Assembly: GCA_964502465.1 (NCBI GenBank)
Contig: CAZCWX010000476.1
Location: 1 to 5,748 of the forward strand
Source of the DNA: CAZCWX01 sp964502465
Lineage (GTDB): Bacteria; Desulfobacterota; Binatia; Bin18
Length of the DNA: 5,748 nucleotides
Reading direction: 5' to 3'
The notes under the pieces were generated by a model. It had not been told where the DNA came from. It did no database searches and worked only from the letters and a program-made list of their open reading frames with translations. Made by a program: the position numbers and the translations under genes. Shown in pieces: positions 1 to 4,422 of this stretch (positions within the stretch are counted from its first letter, which is position 1; each line of letters begins with the position of its first letter).

Positions 1-647
1 ATCAACAACTGGAACAGCTCCTGCCTTATGTCTCACTGCAGCGAGTGAGACGCCGCACGGTCCTTTTTCTGGAGGGATCTCCGTCGGACTTGCTGTATCT
101 GTTGCTAGCAGGTGTCGTAAAACTTTCTCTCTGTAATGTTAAGGACGAGAATGTGCTGGTGAGCTTAATCCGCCCAGGCGAACTCTTCGGCATTACCGCT
201 TTAATGCCGGAAGCGCAGCGGGCATTTCGCTGTGAGGCTTTTAGTGATTGTTGGGTGGGAGTTGTACCGGCCGAGGCGCTGGTGACTAGTCTGCTCGGCG
301 TTTCGCTCGCCGATTTTCGCGGCATGTTGGGAAGTTCGGTCAATCGGTGGTTTACGTTACTCTACCGCTATATCCGCTTTCAGGGGCTCAGCCTGCAGCA
401 GCGGCTGATTATGGCGCTTTTGGAGTTGGCACAAAAATTTGGTGCCCAAGACACGCGGGGGACAATCCTGACGTTGCGACTGACGCACAGCGACTTAGCC
501 GATCTGGTGGGAGCTTCGCGGCAACGCGTGACGAAACAGATGAGGGAATTAGAAGGCCAACACCTGATCCTGCGTGAAGGGCGCAGACTGATCGTGCTAC
601 CTCAACGCCTACGAGACCTGGTCAGCGTTGAGCTGACCAGAGAATGA
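1..647 (+). CDS. Crp/Fnr-family transcriptional regulator, 5'-truncated by window edge
   Basis: The reading frame is open from base 3 to the TGA at 645-647, so the start lies outside the window; the internal GTG at 45 is not a credible start because cyclic-nucleotide-domain sequence (LLPYVSLQRV) precedes it in frame. About 214 codons are visible. The first half looks like the Crp beta-roll (VLFLEGSPSDLLYLLLAGVVKL, then IRPGELFGITALM). A long alpha-helical dimerisation segment follows, and then a winged helix-turn-helix: LTHSDLADLVGASRQRV, then a wing-like GRRLIVLP. By family knowledge it is a dimeric DNA-binding regulator. The cAMP phosphate-binding cassette of E. coli Crp (an FGE...RSA pattern) is not evident: the matching stretch reads ELFGITALMPEAQRAFRCEA. 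Canonical cAMP binding is therefore doubtful. No N-terminal Fe-S cysteine cluster can be judged because that end is missing. Its targets are unknown. Confidence 0.9.
   Translation, partial: QQLEQLLPYVSLQRVRRRTVLFLEGSPSDLLYLLLAGVVKLSLCNVKDENVLVSLIRPGELFGITALMPEAQRAFRCEAFSDCWVGVVPAEALVTSLLGVSLADFRGMLGSSVNRWFTLLYRYIRFQGLSLQQRLIMALLELAQKFGAQDTRGTILTLRLTHSDLADLVGASRQRVTKQMRELEGQHLILREGRRLIVLPQRLRDLVSVELTRE
618..640 (+). repeat. 9-bp perfect inverted repeat at the end of the regulator gene
   Basis: CTGGTCAGC (618-626) and GCTGACCAG (632-640) are exact reverse complements around a 5-base loop, just before the stop codon at 645. The following bases are pyrimidine-rich (CTCTCTTGCTCTT) but are not a clean T-run. 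It could be a weak intrinsic terminator overlapping the 3' end of the gene, or an mRNA-stabilising hairpin. A weaker GAAAAG...CTTTTC dyad follows at 667-684. Confidence 0.4.
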
Positions 648-836
648 CTCTCTTGCTCTTCCGACTGAAAAGATTTCGCTTTTCGGGATGACTTATTTGA
701 GAGCCACTAATGATGACGACTAATGGCAACCCCAAGGGCTGGGGTGAGGAATCAGGTACCGGTAACGAGGAAGGAAAGAGCGGAATTCAGGCGAAATATA
801 GGCCCTGATTGCCCACCCTGGGTTCCAACCTGACAA

Positions 837-995
837 TCACAAGGTATGGACCACATAGCCCCAATAGTCTTCCCACCGCTCGGCGACGTTCGGACTCCAC
901 ATGCCTCCGACGTGCCAGCGTTGGTGTATTTCTGCCCCTTTCGGGCCATGAATCTTCCCAACAAAGCGCCGCGGCGACGGGAGCGCGCGCAGCAT
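837..995 (-). CDS. possible small Trp-rich protein (or remnant), uncertain
   Basis: The minus strand has an open frame beginning with ATG at 995 and ending with TGA at 837, giving 52 residues. Its C-terminal half looks protein-like, with RWHVGGMWSPNVAERW and then EDYWGYVVHTL, including five Trp/Tyr pairs or singles in 25 residues. The frame is open back to a TAG near 1026. No good ribosome binding site precedes the ATG. A better one (GGGGAGGGG, 1036-1044 minus) precedes GTG at 1032, which opens a different frame running to 787 (81 residues, beginning VVEQRAAKKPLKD). A single frameshift near 970-980 would join that start to the Trp-rich tail, so this may be a frameshifted remnant. No family is recognised, and chance openness in G+C-rich DNA is a serious alternative. 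Confidence 0.25.
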   Translation of the reverse strand: MLRALPSPRRFVGKIHGPKGAEIHQRWHVGGMWSPNVAERWEDYWGYVVHTL

Positions 996-1083
996 CTTTG
1001 AGAGGTTTTTTCGCTGCTCTTTGCTCTACCACGCACCCCTCCCCTGAACAATCTTTTGTGCCTCTACGGTTGGTCACTCTGGC

Positions 1084-1155
1084 GACAGAAATGGTATTTC
1101 CCCCCTGTGAAAGACTCCTTTCTGTCTCCTAGGTGACAGTTTTTCTTTTCTGTCT
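1084..1155 (+). promoter_or_regulatory. cluster of TTTCTGTC boxes with an 18-bp near-palindrome
   Basis: TTTCTGTC occurs at 1119-1126 and 1147-1154 (both extend to TTTCTGTCT), and its reverse complement GACAGAAA lies at 1084-1091. The middle copy overlaps CTGTCTCCTAGGTGACAG (1122-1139), which equals its own reverse complement except at one base pair. The palindrome is followed by T5-C-T4 (1140-1149). The arrangement resembles an operator array for a dimeric regulator upstream of the GYD operon. Reading the dyad plus T-run as an intrinsic terminator is the main alternative, though its central loop would be awkward. No binding protein can be named. Confidence 0.4.
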
Positions 1156-1174
1156 GGGTGAATACTCTCGCTCT

Positions 1175-1202
1175 TTGCTTTTCTTACAGACTGTACTATA
1201 GA
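1175..1202 (+). promoter_or_regulatory. weak sigma70-type promoter candidate
   Basis: TTGCTT (1175-1180) and TATAGA (1197-1202) are separated by 16 bases and lie downstream of the TTTCTGTC boxes and upstream of the leader ORF and the GYD operon. The match to TTGACA/TATAAT is partial. Position supports it more than sequence does. Confidence 0.25.
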
Positions 1203-1291
1203 GCCTACCAGGTGGTCGGCGGTCCGTGATGTCGAGGTCTCTCTTCGTGCGCTAGCGAGGCAATGTGGTCTGTGTCGAGAGGAGGTTCGCT

Positions 1292-1330
1292 ATGAGGAGC
1301 AGAAGGAACAAGGCGAGGGGGCCGCCCTGA
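1292..1330 (+). CDS. 12-codon leader-like ORF
   Basis: AGGAGG (1280-1285) sits 6 bases before ATG at 1292, as strong a translation signal as any real gene here. It opens only MRSRRNKARGPP before TGA at 1328-1330. The peptide is highly basic (four Arg, one Lys). Its stop codon lies in the 5' arm of a hairpin (1323-1344). The ORF is 98 bases upstream of the GYD start, in the position of a translated leader. It could also be a spurious ribosome binding site in purine-rich DNA. Confidence 0.35.
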   Translation: MRSRRNKARGPP

Positions 1331-1344
1331 GACCTGACAGGGCG
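1323..1344 (+). promoter_or_regulatory. 7-bp hairpin over the leader-ORF stop codon
   Basis: CGCCCTG (1323-1329) pairs perfectly with CAGGGCG (1338-1344) around the 8-base loop AGACCTGA. The stop codon TGA spans 1328-1330. No T-run follows, so it is not an intrinsic terminator by itself. A ribosome at the leader stop would disrupt this hairpin, which is why an attenuator-like or translational-coupling role is possible. Confidence 0.35.
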
Positions 1345-1413
1345 AATGAACCTGCGACTATAAGGAGGCTCTGAGCTGCTGTGCCGGAGACTCTGGGAAT
1401 CACAACCAGACTG

Positions 1414-1420
1414 AAGGAGG
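1414..1420 (+). promoter_or_regulatory. ribosome binding site that fixes the GYD start
   Basis: AAGGAGG lies 8 bases before ATG at 1429. An upstream in-frame GTG at 1381 would add 16 residues unlike the family's usual N-terminus; its nearest box (AAGGAGG, 1362-1368) is 12 bases away. The ATG at 1429 is therefore preferred. Confidence 0.75.
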
Positions 1421-1428
1421 ACAGCGCT

Positions 1429-1737
1429 ATGCCAATGTACATTTTGTTGAGCACTCTCACCCCTGAGGGCAGCCAAACGTTACACAAGAACCCTGATCGC
1501 CTAGACGAGGTCAATAAGGAGATCGCTGACTTCGGCTGCAAGATGATCGGGCAGTACGCCACCCTCGGCTCCTACGATTTTGTCAGCATCATCGAAGCGC
1601 CAGACAATGAGACTATTGCGCATCTGTCAGTGGACCTGAGCTCGCGGGGCACCGTCCATATCACGACCCTTCCGGCGATTCCTACTACAGAGTTTCGCGA
1701 CAAACTAAAAGGCGCTAAGCAGATGGGGCGATCCTAG
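1429..1737 (+). CDS. GYD-domain protein
   Basis: The 102-residue product matches the GYD family (PF08734) in length and pattern. It has an N-terminal strand MPMYILLSTLTPEG, a helix with NPDRLDEVNKEIADFGCK, the signature-like YATLGSYDF (residues 43-51), EAPDNET, and a C-terminal SSRGTVHITTLPAIP. The family adopts a ferredoxin-like, dimeric alpha+beta-barrel fold and is largely uncharacterised, so no reaction can be assigned. No signal peptide or membrane segment is visible, which makes it cytoplasmic. It is the first gene of an operon: the DUF3303-like gene starts 23 bases after its TAG with its own strong ribosome binding site. The long leader upstream, with boxes, a short ORF and a hairpin, suggests that expression of this operon is regulated. 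Identification is confident; function is not. Confidence 0.9.
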   Translation: MPMYILLSTLTPEGSQTLHKNPDRLDEVNKEIADFGCKMIGQYATLGSYDFVSIIEAPDNETIAHLSVDLSSRGTVHITTLPAIPTTEFRDKLKGAKQMGRS

Positions 1738-1760
1738 CCACGAGAAGAAGGAGGGGTGCG

Positions 1761-2051
1761 ATGCTGTACGTTGCATTTGTGAAGAATAAGCCTGGGACAG
1801 TTTTGGGCAATGTGGATATCATGGCCAAATCACGGAAATGGTGGAACGAAGGGGACCGTCCGGCAGGATTAAAAACGGTGGGCTTTTATGGTGCCTTGGG
1901 GACCGATACCCCGGATGTGTACGTGTTTGAGGCGGAGAGCCATGAGGACATCCGCAAAATGATTGACTACTGGAAGGAGGTGGAGTTTGAGATTCATCCG
2001 GCATTAGATCTGGCAGCGATGTTCCGGGCACAAGGGATGAACATCGCGTAA
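1761..2051 (+). CDS. DUF3303-like small alpha+beta-barrel protein
   Basis: The product has 96 residues. Its start is fixed by AAGGAGG (1748-1754), 6 bases before ATG. The pattern fits DUF3303/dimeric alpha+beta-barrel proteins: a first strand MLYVAFVKNKPG, a central strand LKTVGFYGALG, then DVYVFEAES (residues 52-60) leading into a helix, and a final strand EFEIHPALDLA (75-85). It lacks a signal peptide, transmembrane segment or cysteine. It lies in one operon with the GYD gene, whose product is expected to have a similar fold, so the two could form mixed assemblies or act on related ligands; that is inference. After the TAA at 2049 the same frame stays open for 53 more codons, to 2211. The assignment rests on recognised pattern, not on a search. 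Confidence 0.82.
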   Translation: MLYVAFVKNKPGTVLGNVDIMAKSRKWWNEGDRPAGLKTVGFYGALGTDTPDVYVFEAESHEDIRKMIDYWKEVEFEIHPALDLAAMFRAQGMNIA

Positions 2052-2090
2052 AGCCGTGAGGAGGCCGGAACACACAGGTCGATCCATCTT

Positions 2091-2150
2091 GAGGAGGAGG
2101 CGAAGTATGCGGTGATCCGCTCGATAGTTGCTTCGCCTCTCTCTACCTCC
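2091..2150 (+). promoter_or_regulatory. hairpin enclosing a strong ribosome binding site and a two-codon ORF
   Basis: GAGGAGGAGG (2091-2100) precedes ATG at 2107 by 6 bases, but that frame reads ATG CGG TGA and ends. GAGGCGAAG (2097-2105) pairs perfectly with CTTCGCCTC (2131-2139). The 25-base loop contains the ATG and a nested GCGG-TGAT-CCGC hairpin (2109-2120). The pyrimidine stretch continues to CTACCTCC (2143-2150), complementary to the purine box. The ribosome binding site would thus be sequestered. It may be a structured leader for the acetyltransferase gene, a 3' element of the upstream operon, or the scar of a lost gene. Confidence 0.4.
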
Positions 2151-2178
2151 ACGCCGGTGCTCGTCACATCACCCGCGC

Positions 2179-2211
2179 TCGCTAAGAGATGGAATGATTC
2201 GCTAAAGAGAT
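2179..2211 (+). repeat. imperfect direct repeat TCGCTAA(A)GAGAT
   Basis: TCGCTAAGAGAT (2179-2190) and TCGCTAAAGAGAT (2199-2211) differ by one inserted A and start 20 bases apart, about two helical turns. They lie 25-57 bases before the acetyltransferase start. They could be tandem regulator half-sites or a small duplication. Confidence 0.35.
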
Positions 2212-2235
2212 AATGCCAGAGTTTCGGTAACACAC

Positions 2236-2706
2236 GTGATTCGCGAATATCAACCAGAGCAAGATACACCGAGCCTCCGCGACTGCATCGTGGAGTTGCA
2301 GGAGTTCGAGCGGACGATCGAGCCGGCGCTCCCCGCCGGCACAGCGATGGCCGACGCCTATCTCGCGTACATCCTTGATCGCTGCCGCGAGTACCGCGGA
2401 AAAGTGTTCGTCGCCGAAGTGGATCGTCGGGTGGTCGGCTTCGTATGCGTCTGGGCGCGAGTGCCACCGACGGAGCCCGACGAGCCACCGACGGAGTACG
2501 CCTATATTTCTGATCTTGTCATTCTTGCTCCTTTTCGGCAGCGTGGGCTTGGCAGGGCCCTGCTTGGGAGGGCCGAGGGGTACGCTCGTGAGCAGCAGGC
2601 ACGGGTAATTCGCATCGGGGTGTTGGCGCAAAATGTTATCGCCAAGCAACTATACCTCGATATGGGGTTTACGGAGCGTCGGATCGAGCTTTCCAAGAAC
2701 CTCTGA
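2236..2706 (+). CDS. GNAT-family N-acetyltransferase
   Basis: The 156-residue protein has the GNAT layout. An N-terminal IREYQPEQD strand and helix is followed by VFVAEVDRRVVGFVCVW (residues 57-73), then YAYISDLVILAPFRQRGLG. The acetyl-CoA pyrophosphate loop R-x-x-G-x-G is RQRGLG (101-106). AQNVIAKQLYLDMGF (131-145) is the usual C-terminal N..A..LY...GF motif. It would transfer an acetyl group from acetyl-CoA to an amine; the substrate is unknown. GTG at 2236 is the first possible start after an in-frame TAA at 2203, and it gives normal family length, but no good ribosome binding site precedes it. An in-frame 21-base near-duplication (2463-2496) produces PPTEPDEPPTEY before the fourth strand. 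Third codon positions appear richer in G/C than in the GYD operon, a mild hint of separate origin. It is convergent with the amidohydrolase. Confidence 0.9.
   Translation: MIREYQPEQDTPSLRDCIVELQEFERTIEPALPAGTAMADAYLAYILDRCREYRGKVFVAEVDRRVVGFVCVWARVPPTEPDEPPTEYAYISDLVILAPFRQRGLGRALLGRAEGYAREQQARVIRIGVLAQNVIAKQLYLDMGFTERRIELSKNL
2463..2496 (+). repeat. 13-bp direct repeat in 21-bp register inside the acetyltransferase
   Basis: GCCACCGACGGAG occurs at 2463-2475 and 2484-2496. The 21-base offset is seven codons, so the protein carries PPTE twice. It looks like a small tandem duplication in a surface loop. Confidence 0.6.
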
Positions 2707-3025
2707 GAGGCTCATCACTAGCGTGACGCGATGGCACTTCAGCGCCGATGACGCCTCCGTCGGGGGTGATGCGTGCGTGGACGTATGATGGGAAAACATT
2801 CACCATCTACACTACATGCGGCCCTGTGAGAGCTGATGCAAAGCGTGCGGCCGGCGAGCCCAAGACCCCAGACGAATACTGAGGGATAGGCAGTCCCATA
2901 GGGTGCGCCGCCCCAACAGACGGCACGCCGCTAACCTCACTAATTGTATGCAAGGCCGCATTTTGTATACCTTACAATGCTCGCCACAACTCGCGTACGG
3001 GCAACACAAATGTCAGATGAAGATA
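2707..3025. other. convergent spacer between acetyltransferase and amidohydrolase
   Basis: No recognised gene occupies these 319 bases. A possible 44-codon ORF (2748-2882) is listed separately. From about 2883 to 3025 I see only short dyads (CCCATAGGG near 2896; ATTGTA 2943-2948 with TACAAT 2973-2978) and no T-rich terminator for either flanking gene. Confidence 0.55.
2748..2882 (+). CDS. possible 44-residue protein or gene fragment
   Basis: The frame is open from 2727, with ATG at 2748 (or ATG at 2769) and TGA at 2880-2882. The translation includes MRAWTYDGKTFTIYTTCGPV and then RADAKRAAGEPKTPDEY, which has the alternating pattern of a beta-hairpin followed by a charged tail and looks protein-like. 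No clear ribosome binding site precedes either ATG. It follows the acetyltransferase stop by 41 bases on the same strand. No family is recognised; it may be a fragment of a decayed gene. Confidence 0.3.
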   Translation: MTPPSGVMRAWTYDGKTFTIYTTCGPVRADAKRAAGEPKTPDEY

Positions 3026-3808
3026 TCAACCTGCTGGAAGACGGTAGACTTGGCTGGCAGTCTGGTGGCAGAGGTCGTCAAGATAGGGCTGAGGAATACT
3101 TTTGATGAACTCAACGCGGCGAAAGTATTTCTCTTCACGGACGATACGGTCGCTGCCAAACATTATCTTTGCAGATCCACAGCGCTGGAGAAGGTACGGC
3201 AGCACTTGTGGTGGAAGATTCAACTGCGCCTCGTGCAACTGGAGACCTTCGACCTCCAGATAGACATTCGGATGGGCCGCGAGCAGCGTGGGCAGCTCGC
3301 TGTACCAGCCTCCCCCTGCATGGAGGCAAACGATACGAAGTTGGGGAAAGAGACGAGCCAGGGTCGCAAAAAAGAACGGACGGCAAGCTGCTTCCATCCG
3401 CGGGTTCCCGCCAAAATGAAATTGGATCGGGAGCTGACGTTCCTGACAGAAGGTGTACAAGGAAAAGAATTCCTGTTGAAGCGGGTTTTGATAGAGATAG
3501 GGAAAGACCGTTTTGACACCGATAAGGAGAGCAGGAAAACGGTCACAGAGAAGAACAAGCTCTTGCAAGCTGCTCGCTGGCTGGCGCGAGTCGAACCACA
3601 GCAAACTATACAGGCTGCGCGGCTGAAGCTCGGCTTCCCGCGCCAGAAGCGGAACGTCCTCGGGCCAGGTAACGACAAGGGACGTGGTGACCTCGGCCCG
3701 TTCCATGTCCTCTTGGAGGAGCTGCACAGCTAGCTCTGCCGAGGCCGGTGTAGGATTCCCTGAAAACTTCCCCGTGCGTAAATGAATGTGGGCATCGATG
3801 AGCAACAT
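3026..3808 (-). CDS. amidohydrolase-family metal-dependent hydrolase (TIM barrel)
   Basis: The 260-residue product fits the amidohydrolase_2 family (PF04909), cytoplasmic TIM-barrel enzymes that hydrolyse or decarboxylate small carbon compounds. Expected metal-site motifs appear in order: DAHIH (H7, H9) at the first strand, GVKTVFPY with K99, QFHFGG with H131, CLHAGGG with H163, and FGSDR with D220. The end (QTASQVYRLPAG) resembles the family's usual NA..L motif but lacks the Asn. ATG at 3808 has AAGGTGA (3818-3824 minus) 9 bases upstream. There is no signal peptide. It stands alone on the minus strand, divergent from the ABM-like operon and convergent with the acetyltransferase. The 276-codon plus-strand frame opposite it is a shadow. 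The substrate cannot be deduced. Confidence 0.9.
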   Translation of the reverse strand: MLLIDAHIHLRTGKFSGNPTPASAELAVQLLQEDMERAEVTTSLVVTWPEDVPLLAREAELQPRSLYSLLWFDSRQPASSLQELVLLCDRFPALLIGVKTVFPYLYQNPLQQEFFSLYTFCQERQLPIQFHFGGNPRMEAACRPFFFATLARLFPQLRIVCLHAGGGWYSELPTLLAAHPNVYLEVEGLQLHEAQLNLPPQVLPYLLQRCGSAKIMFGSDRIVREEKYFRRVEFIKSIPQPYLDDLCHQTASQVYRLPAG

Positions 3809-3867
3809 CGTGTACGTTCACCTTAAGCTGAAGGCGCCAGGCATCAATGGGATATGGTTCACCCCTA

Positions 3868-3895
3868 CTCTCTTTTCAGGTCTTCCTCAAGAGAG
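3868..3895. repeat. 7-bp inverted repeat in the divergent intergenic region
   Basis: CTCTCTT (3868-3874) and AAGAGAG (3889-3895) are reverse complements 14 bases apart, between the divergent amidohydrolase and ABM-like operon. The position suits an operator. I found no convincing -35/-10 pair for either gene in 3825-4099; TTGACG at 4032-4037 lacks a matching -10. Confidence 0.3.
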
Positions 3896-4088
3896 AAAAA
3901 AGCTGAACGTAAAGGGCTAAAGAGCGGGATGTCTGCAGCGCACACCAGGGGGTCGAAATAGGGACTCAAACTGGCAGGAATCCGTGCGTTGTCTGCTTGG
4001 ATGAAAGCATGGGGCAGGGTACTTGCTGGAATTGACGTAGGGGTGACCGTGTGGTACGCCGGCCACACTGAGCCGGTTGGCTGCACGG

Positions 4089-4095
4089 AAGGAGG
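4089..4095 (+). promoter_or_regulatory. ribosome binding site that fixes the ABM-like start
   Basis: AAGGAGG ends 4 bases before ATG at 4100. The frame is open further upstream to a TTG at 3989, which would add 37 residues not expected for this family and has no comparable ribosome binding site, so ATG at 4100 is preferred. Confidence 0.7.
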
Positions 4096-4099
4096 GCGT

Positions 4100-4411
4100 A
4101 TGTATACACGTCTGTTTTACGGAACAATTCAGCAGGGGAAAGCTGAGGAGGCGTGGCAGGTGTTAAATGAATTCGCGCAGCGGGTCAAGCAACAGCACGG
4201 CTGTGTACTCAACCAAGTGTTGCAAAACGGCAACGAGATCGTGGGGATTACGACCTGGGAAACCAAAGAAGATCTTGCCGCGTATGCTGATGGAGAATTG
4301 GCACGTGAACTGTTCGCTCGTATTACCCCTCTCTTCATGGGGAGACCGACAGCGCGGAGCTACGAAGTGAAACTGAATCTGATGGATCAAGCCGCGACCA
4401 GGTCTGTCTAG
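4100..4411 (+). CDS. antibiotic biosynthesis monooxygenase (ABM)-like protein
   Basis: The product has 103 residues, typical of single-domain ABM proteins (PF03992) with the dimeric alpha+beta-barrel fold. Visible elements are the first strand MYTRLFYGTIQQGKAEEAW, a helix with NEFAQRVKQQHGC, a central strand EIVGITTWETKEDLAAYA, and a terminal strand TARSYEVKLNL. WETKEDLAA is the characteristic strand-to-helix transition of the family. Members include cofactor-free oxygenases, heme-degrading enzymes and many without known chemistry; no catalytic assignment is safe here. It is the first gene of an operon: the next gene's ribosome binding site begins at its stop codon and translation restarts 11 bases on. 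It shares its predicted fold with the GYD and DUF3303-like proteins upstream. Confidence 0.85.
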   Translation: MYTRLFYGTIQQGKAEEAWQVLNEFAQRVKQQHGCVLNQVLQNGNEIVGITTWETKEDLAAYADGELARELFARITPLFMGRPTARSYEVKLNLMDQAATRSV

Positions 4412-4422
4412 GGAGGTGGGGA

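Larger units (their letters stand above)
1162..1374 (+). pseudogene. open frame with protein-like sequence but no start codon
   Basis: This frame is open for 70 codons between a TGA at 1159 and a TGA at 1372 and contains no ATG, GTG or TTG. Its translation looks protein-like, for example RWSAVRDVEVSLRALARQC followed by LCREEVRYEEQKEQGEG. It overlaps the leader-like ORF at 1292 in another frame. It may be the tail of a decayed gene or a purine-rich stretch that happens to be open. No family is recognised. Confidence 0.25.
648..1428. other. long spacer without a confident gene
   Basis: These 781 bases between the regulator and the GYD gene hold no ORF with recognisable family motifs. I see a 13-bp imperfect tandem repeat (ACTAATG at 706 and 719) and a small ACCCC/GGGGT hairpin (729-745). 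On the minus strand, around 787-1032, several frames are open at once. Regulatory-looking repeats occupy 1084-1155, a weak promoter candidate 1175-1202, an open frame without a start codon 1162-1374, and a short leader-like ORF 1292-1330. These are listed separately where they can be described. The G+C-rich core around 880-990 explains part of the lack of stop codons. Confidence 0.6.

Noticed and set aside
809..1132. 107-codon plus-strand ORF in the long spacer
   Set aside because: The Ser/Ala/Arg-rich translation lacks any motif, has no ribosome binding site, and is open where several other frames are open too.
1252..1476. 74-codon minus-strand ORF with a hydrophobic stretch
   Set aside because: It begins inside the GYD gene on the opposite strand and crosses its leader; the Leu-rich run is the complement of purine-rich ribosome-binding-type sequence.
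1994..2649. Two minus-strand ORFs of 155 and 164 codons over the acetyltransferase
   Set aside because: Both are shadows of the GNAT gene, with Arg/Ser/Pro-rich low-information translations.
2945..2978. Promoter or terminator built on TTGTAT/TATACC and ATTGTA/TACAAT
   Set aside because: The promoter match is poor and the dyad arms are only 6 bases with a 24-base loop and no T-run.
2903..3733. 276-codon plus-strand ORF as a gene
   Set aside because: It lies antisense to the amidohydrolase, which carries all expected metal-site motifs and a good ribosome binding site. The plus-strand product has no recognisable motif.
4032..4060. TTGACG as a -35 for the ABM-like operon
   Set aside because: At the right distance the -10 would read TACGCC, too far from TATAAT.
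3865..4086. 73-codon minus-strand ORF upstream of the amidohydrolase
   Set aside because: The start is a GTG with no ribosome binding site and it overlaps the leader of the ABM-like operon. Some of its sequence looks protein-like (PLRSAFFSLEEDLKRE), but support is too thin.
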